Shown here: in pieces, positions 27,065 to 37,745 of the stretch
Layout: each line of letters begins with the position of its first letter
How positions within the stretch are numbered: the stretch's first letter is position 1
From: Gemmatimonadaceae bacterium
Lineage (GTDB): Bacteria; Gemmatimonadota; Gemmatimonadetes; Gemmatimonadales; Gemmatimonadaceae
Reading direction: 5' to 3'
Assembly (NCBI GenBank): GCA_020853635.1
Contig: JADYYN010000135.1
Coordinates: 1 to 64,000, forward strand
DNA: 64,000 nucleotides
Notes under the pieces: generated by a model
What the model was told of the DNA's origin: nothing
The model's database searches: none
The model's input: only the letters and a program-made list of their open reading frames with translations
Position numbers and translations under genes: made by a program

Positions 27065-28519
27065 GTGACGACGCACCCGCCGATCCCCATCGCGGCACCG
27101 CGCGAGACCGCTTCGGCGGTCCCGTCGCTCACGACCATCGCGCTGACCGGATTCATCGCGCTCACGCTCGCGGGGCTCGCGGGCGCTGGTGGACGCGCGT
27201 TCGCACCCGTCTGGGCCGTCGCTGCCGCTGTGACGGCGCTGGCGCTGGTGACGCGGATGCCCGGTGGCTACCTCGCGTTCATCGTCACGCTGTGGTTCTA
27301 CACGCCGCTGGTGCGTCGCATCCTCGACATGCACCACGGCTACATCCCGCAGAGTCTCGCACTGGCTGCCCCCGTGCTCGCGAGCTCGGTCGCAGTCTGG
27401 ACGGTGATCCGGTTCGCGCGTGAACTGCGCGGCACGTTGTTCGCGCCGGCGCTGCTGGTGATCGGTGCGATCACGTACGGATTCCTCGTCGGCGCACTTC
27501 GCAACGGTGTGGTGCCGGCGTTTTATGCATATCTCGCCTGGCTCTCGCCGGCGCTCGTGGGACTCCACACCGCACTGCACTGGCGCCGCTACCCCGAGAT
27601 GAAACAGGTGCTGCTGAGGACGCTCGCATGGACGGTCGGCCCGGCGGCGCTGTACGGCATCTATCAGTTCGCCGTGCTGCCGATCTGGGACCGCATCTGG
27701 ATGATCGGTACCAACCTGCAGTCGATCGGCGCGCCGGAACCGTTCGCGTTGCGTGTGTTCGGCTCGATGACCATGCCCGGCACGTTCGCGGTGGTGATGC
27801 AGGTGACGCTCCTGCTGCTGCTCTCGGCCGAAGTGCGCGGCCGCTTGCCGACGCTCGTGCTGAGCTTCATCGGGCTGCTGCTTTCGCGCATCCGAACGGC
27901 GTGGCTGGGGTTCATCCTCGGGCTCGTGTTGCAGTTCATCACACAGCCCGTGCGCAAGCTGCCGCGCAACTGGATCACCATCGCGGTCGTCGCGGTGTTG
28001 TCGTTGCCGGTGATCACCATCCCGCGGTTCCGCGAGGGCATCGCGCAGCGCATCTCGTCGCTCACCACGGGCGGTGGTGACTCGTCGGTGAAGCAGCGTA
28101 TGCTCGTCGCGCGCGCCGGCTACGCGCTGGTGCTCGACTACGCCGAGGGCGCGGGCCTGGGGTCCACCGGCAGTGCGGTCACGCAGAACGCGCGCGGCGG
28201 CATCCGCAACTTCGAGAACGGTTTGCTCGAGGTGTTCTATCTCTTCGGTTGGCCTGGCGGGTTGATGTTCTTCCTCGGTCTCTTCGGCATCGTCGTGCAA
28301 GGCATGCGACTCGCGGACGCGCAGTTCGACCCGTTCGCCAACGCGGTGCGCAGTGGTGCGGCGGCACTCCTGGCGAGTCTGCTCATCTCCGAGATCTTCA
28401 CCGGTGCGGCGGGCACGCTGTTCTGGGTGCTGATCGGCTTCGGCGTGTCCGCGCACGCCTACAACCTCGCCTCGGGCGCGACGATGGCGTACCGCCAGTC
28501 GCAGATGCGCTTCCGATGA
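27065..28519 (+). CDS. O-antigen ligase/polymerase-like membrane protein
   Basis: Polytopic with Wzy/WaaL-like layout and late motif ARAGYALVLDYAEGAGLGSTG...FENGLLEVFYLFGWPG. Confidence 0.78.
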   Translation: MTTHPPIPIAAPRETASAVPSLTTIALTGFIALTLAGLAGAGGRAFAPVWAVAAAVTALALVTRMPGGYLAFIVTLWFYTPLVRRILDMHHGYIPQSLALAAPVLASSVAVWTVIRFARELRGTLFAPALLVIGAITYGFLVGALRNGVVPAFYAYLAWLSPALVGLHTALHWRRYPEMKQVLLRTLAWTVGPAALYGIYQFAVLPIWDRIWMIGTNLQSIGAPEPFALRVFGSMTMPGTFAVVMQVTLLLLLSAEVRGRLPTLVLSFIGLLLSRIRTAWLGFILGLVLQFITQPVRKLPRNWITIAVVAVLSLPVITIPRFREGIAQRISSLTTGGGDSSVKQRMLVARAGYALVLDYAEGAGLGSTGSAVTQNARGGIRNFENGLLEVFYLFGWPGGLMFFLGLFGIVVQGMRLADAQFDPFANAVRSGAAALLASLLISEIFTGAAGTLFWVLIGFGVSAHAYNLASGATMAYRQSQMRFR

Positions 28520-29361
28520 CGACCGCCGCGCGGCGCATCGCCGAGAACCGCGCGGCGCACGACCGGATCACTGGTGCGACGTACGCGGCGCGCCATCCGG
28601 AGATCTACAACGACGTGGAGCAGGCGCGACTCGTCGAGGCGGTCGCGCGTGCGGTGGGATGCATCGCGACGACGACCGCTCCTGCCGAGCGCGTGATGCT
28701 CGAACTCGGTGCGGGGCCGGGGAATCTCACGGAGAAGCTCCTCGCGCATCCTGGCACCGTGCTCGCGACCGATCTGTCGACCGGCATGCTCCAGGCGCTG
28801 CAACAACGCTTGGGGAGCAGCGGGCGACTTCGCACACAATCGCTCAACGGTGCGGATCTCCGCGAGTTCGCGACCGCGAGTGTGGATATGGTCGCGGCGT
28901 ACTCCGTGCTGCATCACGTGCCCGACTATCTCGCGCTGGTCGCCGAGTGCGGACGCGTGGTGCGGCCTGGCGGCGTGGTGTACTTCGAACACGAGAAGGC
29001 TCCCGGGTATTGGGCCCCGACGCCAGCGCTGCAACGTTTCCTCGAGGCTGCCGTGGTGTGGCCCGAGAAGTCGTGGACCCGCTTCGTCGACCCTCGGCGC
29101 TATTGGGCGCGTGTACGTCCTTGGCTGATCTGGCAGCGCTGGGGTGACCCGCGCTGGATGCCGGAGGGCGATCTGCACATCTGGCCCGACGATCACATCG
29201 AGTGGGCCGACGTCGAGCAGCGCCTGCGTGCGCAGGGCTGTGCGCCGGTGATCGTGGAAGACCATCTCGCCTACGAACCGCGGTTCGACCGCGCGCGCTG
29301 GGACGAAGCGCGCCACGCCGCCGCCGATACCCGCATGTTCATCGCAAGGAAAGCCGCATGA
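28516..29361 (+). CDS. class I SAM-dependent methyltransferase
   Basis: VMLELGAGPGNLTEKLL, VDMVAAYSVLHHVPDYLALVAECGRVVRPGGVVYFEHE. Confidence 0.88.
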   Translation: MTTAARRIAENRAAHDRITGATYAARHPEIYNDVEQARLVEAVARAVGCIATTTAPAERVMLELGAGPGNLTEKLLAHPGTVLATDLSTGMLQALQQRLGSSGRLRTQSLNGADLREFATASVDMVAAYSVLHHVPDYLALVAECGRVVRPGGVVYFEHEKAPGYWAPTPALQRFLEAAVVWPEKSWTRFVDPRRYWARVRPWLIWQRWGDPRWMPEGDLHIWPDDHIEWADVEQRLRAQGCAPVIVEDHLAYEPRFDRARWDEARHAAADTRMFIARKAA

Positions 29362-30251
29362 CACCCACGCTCACGGTCATCACGCCGTCGTACAACCAAG
29401 GTCGCTTCCTCGCGGAGACCATGGACTCGGTGCTCTCACAGGGCATCCCCGACCTCGAGTACATCGTGGTCGATGGAGGCAGCACGGATGAGAGCGTCGA
29501 AGTCATCAAGCGGTACGAGGAACACCTGACGTACTGGGTATCCGAGAAGGATCGCGGGCAGTCGCATGCGATCAACAAGGGGCTCGCGCTCGCGACCGGA
29601 ACGTGGGTCGCGTACCTCAACAGCGATGACGTGTATCTCCCCGGCGCGCTGCAGTCCTTGCTCGCCGCGCTGGAGAAGCGCCCTGGCGCGCGGTGGATCG
29701 CCGGCGGTGTCGTCGGTTTCGGCACGGCCGAGGCGCCAGTGGATGAATGGCATCTGCCCGTCGTGCCGGACTCCATGCTCGATCTCCTGTCGTCGCGGTT
29801 CCAGATGGCGCAACCGGGCCACGTGTGGTCGCGTGAGCTCCTCACCTCGGTTGGAGGGTTCGACGAATCGCTGCGCTATCTGTTCGACATCAACCTCTAT
29901 GCGGCGTTCATGGCGCGCGGTGAGCGCTGCCACGCGCTGCAGCGTCCCGTCGCGGGCTATCGATTCCATGCGGCGAGCAAGACCGTCGCGGAGGGGAACC
30001 TCTTTGAAGCGGAATGGGACATCATTCGCGCACGCTACATGAACAAGCTGTCCGCGGTCGATCGCTGGCGGCTCGAACAGCGCATCGGGATGCTCAAGGC
30101 CCAAGCCATGATGGTGGAAGCCGCCATCGCGGCGGAACAAGGCAAGAAGCAGGACGCGAGCGCCGGCATCTCGGCAGCCGTGCGGCGGTACCCTGGCGTC
30201 CTGTTCACGCGTGCGGCCGGCGGTGCCCTGCGTCGTTGGCTCGGTGCCTGA
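29358..30251 (+). CDS. glycosyltransferase family 2
   Basis: LTVITPSYNQGRFLAETMDSVLSQG, VDGGSTDESVEVIKRY, YLNSDD. Confidence 0.93.
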   Translation: MTPTLTVITPSYNQGRFLAETMDSVLSQGIPDLEYIVVDGGSTDESVEVIKRYEEHLTYWVSEKDRGQSHAINKGLALATGTWVAYLNSDDVYLPGALQSLLAALEKRPGARWIAGGVVGFGTAEAPVDEWHLPVVPDSMLDLLSSRFQMAQPGHVWSRELLTSVGGFDESLRYLFDINLYAAFMARGERCHALQRPVAGYRFHAASKTVAEGNLFEAEWDIIRARYMNKLSAVDRWRLEQRIGMLKAQAMMVEAAIAAEQGKKQDASAGISAAVRRYPGVLFTRAAGGALRRWLGA

Positions 30252-30254
30252 GCG

Positions 30255-31379
30255 ATGGCGCCGCTCCGCGTCCACTTCGTCTGCACCGGACTCGGCCGCG
30301 AGGCGCGCGGGTTCGAGACGTTCACGCGGAGTTGTGCGGCGGCGCTGCGCGGGGAATCGGCGATCGATCTGACCGTGTTCGCCGGTGGGCGCATGGGGCA
30401 TGTCACCGGTGAACGCGTCATGCCCAATCTGCCGCGCAGTTCGCGCCTGGCGCGCGTCGCTGGCGCCGTGCTCCGTCGTGATCCCTACTTCATCGAGCAA
30501 GGTACGTTCTTCCTCGGGTATCTCGGAACGCTCAAGCGAGAGCAGCCTGACTTGCTGTATTTCGCCGATCTGAACTTCGGCAACGCCGTGTGGCATTGGC
30601 GCGAGCGCAGTGGCGCCAAGGTCCGCCTGTTGTTCTACAACGGCGGCAACACCACCATGCCGTTCACGCGCTGCGACCACGTGCAGGTGCTCACTCCCGC
30701 GGCGCGCGATGGTGCCTTGTCGCGCGGTGAGTTGCCGAGCCGGCTCACGGCGTTGCCGCACGGCGTGGACTTCGATGCGTCGTGGCGCCCACCGACCGCC
30801 GACGCGCGCGCGGCCGCGCGTCGTGCGCTCCGGCTTCCGGCGGACGGCGAGGTGTTGCTCAGCGTGGGGCAGCTCGACCGGTCGATCAAGCGCACACATC
30901 TGTTGATCGAAGCGGTGGCCGCGCTGGAGGGGCCGAAGCCGTTCCTTCATCTCGTGGGAGCGGACGGACCGGAGCGCACCGACCTCTGCGCGCTCGCCAC
31001 CGCACGACTCGGCGACCACTGGCGTTGGGAGATTCTGTCGCGCGAGCAGATGACCCTTGCGTACGCCGCCGCAGACCGCTCTGCGTTGCTCTCGCATGGC
31101 GAGGGGTTCGGCCTCGCATACGTGGAGTCGCTCGGAGCCGGCCTGCCGTTGCTGGTGCATGACGATCCGACGACCCGCTATGTGGTCGCGGACGCGGGGA
31201 TCCGTCGTCCGATCTCCGACGCGCACACCGCGCACATGGGCCTTCGCGTCCTGATGACGGCACCGACCGATGCGGCGAGCAAGCAGGCGCGGCACGACGA
31301 TGTGCACGCGCGTTTCGCCTGGGACGCGTTGCGTGCGCAGTACGTCGCGATGTTCCAGCGCGCGGCCGTCACGCCATGA
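30255..31379 (+). CDS. glycosyltransferase family 4
   Basis: GT-B C-terminal pattern DRSALLSHGEGFGLAYVESLGAGLPLLVHDD. Confidence 0.85.
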   Translation: MAPLRVHFVCTGLGREARGFETFTRSCAAALRGESAIDLTVFAGGRMGHVTGERVMPNLPRSSRLARVAGAVLRRDPYFIEQGTFFLGYLGTLKREQPDLLYFADLNFGNAVWHWRERSGAKVRLLFYNGGNTTMPFTRCDHVQVLTPAARDGALSRGELPSRLTALPHGVDFDASWRPPTADARAAARRALRLPADGEVLLSVGQLDRSIKRTHLLIEAVAALEGPKPFLHLVGADGPERTDLCALATARLGDHWRWEILSREQMTLAYAAADRSALLSHGEGFGLAYVESLGAGLPLLVHDDPTTRYVVADAGIRRPISDAHTAHMGLRVLMTAPTDAASKQARHDDVHARFAWDALRAQYVAMFQRAAVTP

Positions 31380-32302
31380 GCGCCCCGCGGTGGTCGGTGG
31401 TGATCCCCACCTTCGATCGTGTCGAGACGCTGGGCGTATGTCTCGCGCGTCTGGCGCCGGGCGCGCAGACGCTCGCGCCTGAGGAATACGAGGTCATCGT
31501 GACCGATGACGGACGCCGCGATGCGACGCGTACGTTGCTGGCGCTCAAGTTCCCCTGGGCGCGCTGGCTCGCGGGGCCGGCACGCGGACCGGCGGCGAAC
31601 CGGAACAACGGCGCGGCCGCGGCGAGGGGCGAATGGCTGGTCTTCACCGACGACGACACGGTCCCGTCGCGCGGCTGGCTCTCGGCGTACGCTGCGGCGA
31701 ACGCATCGCATCCCGAAGTCGACGCGCTCGAAGGACGCACCACCTGCGCCGCGGGCTTCGGCACGCCGATGTACTACGCTCCCGTGAACGAGACCGGAGG
31801 ACTCTTCTGGTCGTGCAACATCGCCGTGCGGGCGTCGCGGTTCCGAGCGATCGGTGGGTTCGACGAAGGCTTCACGCTCGCGCACATGGAGGATCAAGAT
31901 CTGCGCGAGCGATTGCTCGCGGCCGGCGTGCGATTCCCCTGGGTGCCTGAGGCAGTGGTCGACCACCCGCCACGTCGACAGCCATCGGGTGCGCGCCTGG
32001 GTGCGCTTCGCGCAGCCGAGGTCCGCTACCTCGTGAAGCGTGGCGCGCCAGAGCCGCTCAAGTGGCGATTGATGCGAAGCATCGCGTCGCTGCGGATCGG
32101 CGTCGTGCGTGCACTGCCGCTGGGGATCGACTCGGGGCGCGCGTTGGTGTCGTTGGCGCAAGAGCTCTGGACGGTGCAGCGACACTTCGGCGCGTGGGAG
32201 CGCGCGGCACGTGCGGAGTTCCCCGTGCCAGATCCCTTGCGCGTGGCGCAGATGAAGTCGCACGCATCGAGCCCGACGGCCCGGTCAGAGGGGACGAGAT
32301 GA
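31376..32302 (+). CDS. glycosyltransferase family 2
   Basis: WSVVIPTFDRVETLGVCLARL, VTDDGRRDATRTL, FTDDDTVPSRGWL. Confidence 0.9.
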   Translation: MSAPRWSVVIPTFDRVETLGVCLARLAPGAQTLAPEEYEVIVTDDGRRDATRTLLALKFPWARWLAGPARGPAANRNNGAAAARGEWLVFTDDDTVPSRGWLSAYAAANASHPEVDALEGRTTCAAGFGTPMYYAPVNETGGLFWSCNIAVRASRFRAIGGFDEGFTLAHMEDQDLRERLLAAGVRFPWVPEAVVDHPPRRQPSGARLGALRAAEVRYLVKRGAPEPLKWRLMRSIASLRIGVVRALPLGIDSGRALVSLAQELWTVQRHFGAWERAARAEFPVPDPLRVAQMKSHASSPTARSEGTR

Positions 32303-33240
32303 GCGACCGCCCCATCGTCGTCTCGGTGATCGTCCCGGCGTATCAGCGCCCGGAGGCGCTCGTGCGGTGCCTGACGGCGATCGCGCGGCAGACCCGACGC
32401 GCGGACGAGGTGATCGTCGTGCTGCGCGCGGGGGACGAGGCGACGATCGCGGCGGCGCGGAGCGTCACGTTCCCGTCCGCGACCGACGTCAAACTGGAGA
32501 TGGTCACCACGCCCGGTGTGGTCGCCGCGATGCAACGCGGACTCGACGCCGCGCGTGGCGCGATCGTCGCGCTCACCGATGATGACGCCGAGCCTCGCGC
32601 CGACTGGTTGGAGCGGCTCGTCCGCACGATCGAGCAGGACGCACGCATCGCCGGTGCGGGTGGTCGTGATTGGCAACCGCTGGAGCGCGGGGACGCGCAC
32701 GACGTGGGTCGAGTGCAGTGGTTCGGACGTGTGGTCGGCAACCATCACCTGGGCGCTGGTTCGGCTCGGGATGTCGACCTGCTCAAAGGCGTGAACTGTG
32801 CCTTCCGCGCCGCGCCGCTGCGTGCGGTGGGATTCGATGCCCGTCTGCTCGGTGGCGGCGCGCAGCTACATTGGGAGCTCGCCTTGTGCTTGCCACTTCG
32901 GCGCGCCGGCTGGCGGCTCGTATACGATCCCGCCATCGCGGTCGACCACCATGTGGCGGTGCGGACCGGCGAGGATCAGTTCCACCGCGGACGATTCGCG
33001 GCTGAGCCGTTCCTGCATGCGGTGCACAACGAAACGCTGGTGTTGCTGTCGCATCAACAGGGAATGGCGCATCTGGCGTATCGTCTGTGGTCGATGTGGG
33101 TCGGAACGACGGCGAATCCGGGCGTCCTCGCGGCGCTGCGGTTGCGCCTGCAAGGGCACACCTGGGCGGCCGACGCATGGCGCGCGGCGCGCGAGGGTCG
33201 CGCACGCGCGCGTGCCACCTGGCGAGGGAACGTCCGGTGA
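32299..33240 (+). CDS. glycosyltransferase family 2
   Basis: VSVIVPAYQRPEALVRCLTAIARQ, ALTDDDAEPRADWLERL; start trimmed to the ATG overlapping the upstream stop. Confidence 0.9.
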   Translation: MSDRPIVVSVIVPAYQRPEALVRCLTAIARQTRRADEVIVVLRAGDEATIAAARSVTFPSATDVKLEMVTTPGVVAAMQRGLDAARGAIVALTDDDAEPRADWLERLVRTIEQDARIAGAGGRDWQPLERGDAHDVGRVQWFGRVVGNHHLGAGSARDVDLLKGVNCAFRAAPLRAVGFDARLLGGGAQLHWELALCLPLRRAGWRLVYDPAIAVDHHVAVRTGEDQFHRGRFAAEPFLHAVHNETLVLLSHQQGMAHLAYRLWSMWVGTTANPGVLAALRLRLQGHTWAADAWRAAREGRARARATWRGNVR

Positions 33241-34367
33241 CCGATCTGCGCGTGATGATCGTGATGCCGCTCGGCGAACAACTCGGGGGCGGTGAGGTGA
33301 TGTTCCAGCAGCTCATGCGGCATGGGCGCGGGCAGGGCATCGAATGGATCGCCGTGTTCACGAAGGACGGTCCGATGGTCGCCGAGACCCGGGCACTCGG
33401 CGTGGAGACGCATCTCATCGAAGCGGGCCGCATCCGCGAGTTGTGGCATCGGTGGCAGACGATCCGTCGCATCGCCGCGCTCGCGCAGGACCGTCAGGTG
33501 TCGCTGGTGTTCGGCTGGATGGCGGCGGCACAGTTGTTGGCAGGCCCTGCGGCGTGGATCGCCGACATCCCGGCGGCGTGGTACCAGATCGGGCTGCCGA
33601 CGCCGGATTGGATCGATCGCTTCGCGACGTTCTGTCGCGCCCGCGGAGTGCTCGTGCTCTCCAAGGACGTCGCGGCGGCACAAGCACGTGTGACGCCGCA
33701 TCGTGAACAACGGCTCGTGTACCCGGGTTCATCGCTGGAGCGCTTCGATGCGGTACGCGGTGAGTCACCGCGTGCGCTGCGTGCGCAGCTCGGACTTCCC
33801 GTCGACGGACCGCTCATCGGCATCGTCGGACGGCTGCAGCGCTGGAAAGGCATGCACACGGTGATCTCGGCCCTGCCAGCGGTGCACTACACGCATCCGG
33901 ATGCGAAGGTCGTGATCGTCGGGGGACTGCACGACACCGAACCCACGTACGGCGAAGAACTCCGTGCGCTCGCCGACGTTCGTGGCGTCGGCGATGCGGT
34001 GCACTTCGCCGGTTTCCAGGCGGATGTGCCGCGCTGGATGCAAGCGATGGACATTGTCGTGCACGCGTCCGATCGCGAACCGTTCGGCATCGTGGTGGTC
34101 GAAGCGATGGCGCTGGGCAAGCCGGTCATCGCGGGTGCGCTCGGCGGGCCTGCCGAAGTCATCGTCGATGGCGAGCACGGCCAGCTGGTGCCGTTCGAGG
34201 CCGACGCGGCGATGTCGCGCGCGATCCTGCGGTATCTCGACGATCCAGCGTTCGCGCAACGGTGCGGCGCAGCGGCAGCCGTCCGTGCCCGCGACTTCAC
34301 GGCGGAGCGCTACGCGCAACAGGCTACGGCGGCGATCCTCGAGTTCGCGCTCGGGGAGCATCCGTGA
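33237..34367 (+). CDS. glycosyltransferase family 4
   Basis: IGIVGRLQRWKGMHTVISAL, SDREPFGIVVVEAMALGKPVIAGALGGPAEVI; GTG start. Confidence 0.92.
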   Translation: MTDLRVMIVMPLGEQLGGGEVMFQQLMRHGRGQGIEWIAVFTKDGPMVAETRALGVETHLIEAGRIRELWHRWQTIRRIAALAQDRQVSLVFGWMAAAQLLAGPAAWIADIPAAWYQIGLPTPDWIDRFATFCRARGVLVLSKDVAAAQARVTPHREQRLVYPGSSLERFDAVRGESPRALRAQLGLPVDGPLIGIVGRLQRWKGMHTVISALPAVHYTHPDAKVVIVGGLHDTEPTYGEELRALADVRGVGDAVHFAGFQADVPRWMQAMDIVVHASDREPFGIVVVEAMALGKPVIAGALGGPAEVIVDGEHGQLVPFEADAAMSRAILRYLDDPAFAQRCGAAAAVRARDFTAERYAQQATAAILEFALGEHP

Positions 34368-35437
34368 GCGAGCGTCCGCTGCGCATCCTCCACGTGCTGA
34401 ACACCGTGCGCGAAACCGGGAACGGGATCATCAACACGGCGATGGATCTGGCGTGGGGGCAGGCGCAACGCGGGCATCACGTGGCGGTGGCGTCGCAGGG
34501 CGGCGAGTTCGAATCGGCGCTGGCCACGTGGGGCGTCGCACACCACCGGATCGATCAGACGCGCCGCGTCGGTACGCTGTGGCGGGCGGCGTGGACTCTG
34601 CGTGCGCTCCTGCGCGAGACCGCGCCCGATGTTGTGCATGCGCACATGGTCACCGGCACCTTGCTCACTTCAATGGTGCGCGGTGGGCGTCCGCCGCTGC
34701 TCGTTGCACACGTGCACAACGTGTATCAACGCAGCGCGCGCTGGATGCGCGGCGCCGATGTGGTGTTGTGCTGCGGCACATCGGTGCGGGCGACCATGCA
34801 GGCGCAGGGCGTGCCGCATGCCAAGCTGCAGGTGGTGCTCAATGGCACCGTCGGGTCACCACGACTCCGCAATGCGGATGACGTGGCGCCGGCGGCTATC
34901 GCGAAGCCCGCGATCGTGACCGTCGCAGGGATGAATGCCCGAAAGGGCATCGACGAACTCATCGCGGCGTTCGTGCGTCTCGCGGATCGCCATCCTGACG
35001 CGCACTTGCACTTGGTGGGCGACGGCCCGGAACGCCCGCGCTTCGCGGCGCTCGCGGCGGCGACACCTGTTGCCTCCCGCATCCACTTCCACGGGTTCCA
35101 GCGCGATCCCATGCCGTTCCTTCGCGCGGCGGACGTCTTTGTGCTCGCATCTCGTCGCGAGTCCTCGCCCATCGTCATCGGTGAGGCGCGGGCCGCCGGG
35201 TGTGCGATCATCGCGACTGCGGTGGATGGGGTGCCTGAGACCCTCGACGACGGTCGGGCGGGTCTACTCGTTCCAGCGCAGGATGCGCCCGCGCTCGCCG
35301 AGGCGCTGCATGGACTGCTGTCGGACCCGGCGCGGCGTGCTGCACTGTCGGCGGCTGCGCGCGAAGGACTCGACCGATTCCATGTGACACGGATGGTGGA
35401 CGAGACCCTCGCTCTCTACCGAACTTTCCTCACATGA
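34364..35437 (+). CDS. glycosyltransferase family 4
   Basis: VAGMNARKGIDELIAAFVRL, SRRESSPIVIGEARAAGCAIIATAVDGVPETL. Confidence 0.9.
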   Translation: MSERPLRILHVLNTVRETGNGIINTAMDLAWGQAQRGHHVAVASQGGEFESALATWGVAHHRIDQTRRVGTLWRAAWTLRALLRETAPDVVHAHMVTGTLLTSMVRGGRPPLLVAHVHNVYQRSARWMRGADVVLCCGTSVRATMQAQGVPHAKLQVVLNGTVGSPRLRNADDVAPAAIAKPAIVTVAGMNARKGIDELIAAFVRLADRHPDAHLHLVGDGPERPRFAALAAATPVASRIHFHGFQRDPMPFLRAADVFVLASRRESSPIVIGEARAAGCAIIATAVDGVPETLDDGRAGLLVPAQDAPALAEALHGLLSDPARRAALSAAAREGLDRFHVTRMVDETLALYRTFLT

Positions 35438-36549
35438 TGTCGCTCGCATTCATCGCGCTGGAGGTGCACCGACGCGGCGGCCAAGAACGTGCCGCGGCGG
35501 AAGTGCTCAGTCGTCTCGCGTCCGATGTCGAGTTGAGTGTGGTGGCGAACGTCTGCGAGCTGCCGGGCGTCGCGCATCGGTTCGTGCGAGTTGGACTACC
35601 GACCGGCCCCACGGTCGTCCGCACCATGCGCTTCGCGAGCGCTGCCACGCGGGCCGCACGCGATGTGGGCGCCACGCTCACGCAGAGCATCGGGGCGGCC
35701 GCGCGCGAAGCCGACGTGATCACGGCCCAGTTCTGCCAAGCGGCATTCACCAAGCGCTTCGGTGGACTCCGCGGCGGGAGTGCGCTCCGGCGCGTCTGGC
35801 AGCGGGCCGCCCAGCTCCAGTTCGTCGCCTCCGAGGCCCACGCGTACCGCTCCGGGCGACTGCGCCGTGTGATCGCGGTGTCCACCGGCGTCGGTCGTGA
35901 GCTGCACGAAGAGTATGGCGTGCCGATGGAGCGCATCACGGTCATCCCCAACGGCGTGGACCACGCGGTGTTCCGTCCGCTCGACGGGACCTCCAAGCGC
36001 CTCATGCGCATGCAGCTCGCATTGCCGAGTGACCAGTGCATCGCGCTGTTCATCGGCGGCGATTGGGAGCGGAAGGGCTTGCGCGATGCGATCACCGCCG
36101 TCGCCGGCATCCCCGACACGATGCTCGTCATCGTGGGCGCGGGTGATCAGGAACCGATGCGACAACATGCGGCGCGCGTCGGTGCGACCGCGCAGGTGCG
36201 TTTCGCCGGTATGTCGACGGAGCCGGAGAAGTGGTACCAGGCTGCGGACTTCCTGCTCTTCCCGTCGCGCTACGAAGCGTTCTCACTCGTGACCCTCGAA
36301 GCCGCGGCCTGTGGTCTCCCGATCATCGCGCACCGCATCAACGGCACGGAGGATCTCATCCGCGACGGCGAGAACGGGTATCTCAGCGAACTCGGTCCCG
36401 AGGCGTTGCGTGTCCACGTGCAGCGATTCCGCGACGATCAGATCCGGCGTCGGCAGATGAGTGAACAAGCGGTGGTCATCTCCAAGCGATACGCCTGGGA
36501 TCGCATCGCGGCCGAGCATCTGGCCGTGCTGCACGAGGTCCAGGCGTGA
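35434..36549 (+). CDS. glycosyltransferase family 4
   Basis: LFIGGDWERKGLRDAITAV, PSRYEAFSLVTLEAAACGLPIIAHRINGTEDLI. Confidence 0.9.
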   Translation: MMSLAFIALEVHRRGGQERAAAEVLSRLASDVELSVVANVCELPGVAHRFVRVGLPTGPTVVRTMRFASAATRAARDVGATLTQSIGAAAREADVITAQFCQAAFTKRFGGLRGGSALRRVWQRAAQLQFVASEAHAYRSGRLRRVIAVSTGVGRELHEEYGVPMERITVIPNGVDHAVFRPLDGTSKRLMRMQLALPSDQCIALFIGGDWERKGLRDAITAVAGIPDTMLVIVGAGDQEPMRQHAARVGATAQVRFAGMSTEPEKWYQAADFLLFPSRYEAFSLVTLEAAACGLPIIAHRINGTEDLIRDGENGYLSELGPEALRVHVQRFRDDQIRRRQMSEQAVVISKRYAWDRIAAEHLAVLHEVQA

Positions 36550-37745
36550 GTCCGCTCGCGGCGACGCGACTGCACTCGTTGCAGGTCGGGCTCGGCTGGC
36601 AGGGCGAGACTGCGGGTGGACTGAATCGCCTCTTCGCCGCACTCGCCGAGCGACTGCCCGACGCGGGCGTCACGGTGACCGGGCTCGTCGCGGCGGACCA
36701 CGCGCCAGGGATCATCGCGCGGGACGCCGGCGCGGTGACGGCGCGTATCGATGCGTTCGCCGCGCCGAGCGCGTCGAGCACGGCCCGGATGCTCGCGGCA
36801 CGACGCGCGGTGCGGCGCGCCGTCGCCGCGCAGCCGCCCGATGTTCTCGTCTCGCACTTCGCGCCGTACGGGGCCGCATTGCTTCCCTTTGCCGAACGCA
36901 TCCCGCTCGTCGTGCACTTTCACGGCCCGTGGGCCGAGGAATCGCGCACCGAGGGTCGCGGCTCGGTGTCGACGTGGTGGCGCGCACGCCTCGAGCGCCG
37001 CGTGTATCGACGTGCGACCCGGTGCATCGTGCTCTCCGAAGCGTTCGGCGAACTGCTCCACAGGCAGTACGGCGTCTCACGCAGCCGCATCGTGGTGATC
37101 CCCGGCGGCGTTGATGTGGCGGCGAGCACCGCGTTGCCGAGTCGCGCCGACGCGCGCGTGCGACTCGGGTGGGACGCAGAAGCGCCCACCGTGCTCGCGG
37201 TGCGACGACTGGTGAAACGCACGGGCATCGATCGTCTCATCGCCGCGGCGGATGCGGTGCGTACGGCGGTGCCCGGCGTTCGCATTCTGATCGCCGGCGA
37301 TGGGCCTGAGCGCGCCGCGTACGAGGCGCAGATCGCATCCGCCGGGTTGGGAGACACCGTGCGTCTGCTCGGCTTCGTGTCGGAGGAGACGTTGCGACTC
37401 GCGTACCGCGCAGCGACCGTGACCGTCGTGCCGACCATCGCGCTCGAAGGCTTCGGGCTCATCGTTCCGGAGTCGCTTGCGGCGGGCACACCGGTCCTCG
37501 TGACGCCGGTGGGTGGGTTGCCCGAGACCGTGCGCGCCCTCGACGCATCACTGGTGCTGCGCGACAGCTCGAGCGAGGCGATCGCAGAGGGACTCATCGC
37601 GGTGCTGAGCGGACGCCAGGCGATGCCGGACTCCGCGCGCTGCACCGCGTTCGCGCGCGAGCACTACGACTGGCCGCAGGTGACCGCGCACATGGCCGAC
37701 CTGTTCCGTGGGATCGTCGCGGCCCGCAGCGTCGGGGCCGCGTGA
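36546..37745 (+). CDS. glycosyltransferase family 4
   Basis: LAVRRLVKRTGIDRLIAAADAV, EGFGLIVPESLAAGTPVLVTPVGGLPETV. Confidence 0.92.
   Translation: MSPLAATRLHSLQVGLGWQGETAGGLNRLFAALAERLPDAGVTVTGLVAADHAPGIIARDAGAVTARIDAFAAPSASSTARMLAARRAVRRAVAAQPPDVLVSHFAPYGAALLPFAERIPLVVHFHGPWAEESRTEGRGSVSTWWRARLERRVYRRATRCIVLSEAFGELLHRQYGVSRSRIVVIPGGVDVAASTALPSRADARVRLGWDAEAPTVLAVRRLVKRTGIDRLIAAADAVRTAVPGVRILIAGDGPERAAYEAQIASAGLGDTVRLLGFVSEETLRLAYRAATVTVVPTIALEGFGLIVPESLAAGTPVLVTPVGGLPETVRALDASLVLRDSSSEAIAEGLIAVLSGRQAMPDSARCTAFAREHYDWPQVTAHMADLFRGIVAARSVGAA

Noticed and set aside
26933-28456. 507-aa minus-strand ORF
   Set aside because: Antisense to the polymerase-like membrane protein; Arg/Glu/His-rich composition with no domain signal.
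29436-31307. 623-aa minus-strand ORF
   Set aside because: Antisense to two glycosyltransferases with clear motifs.
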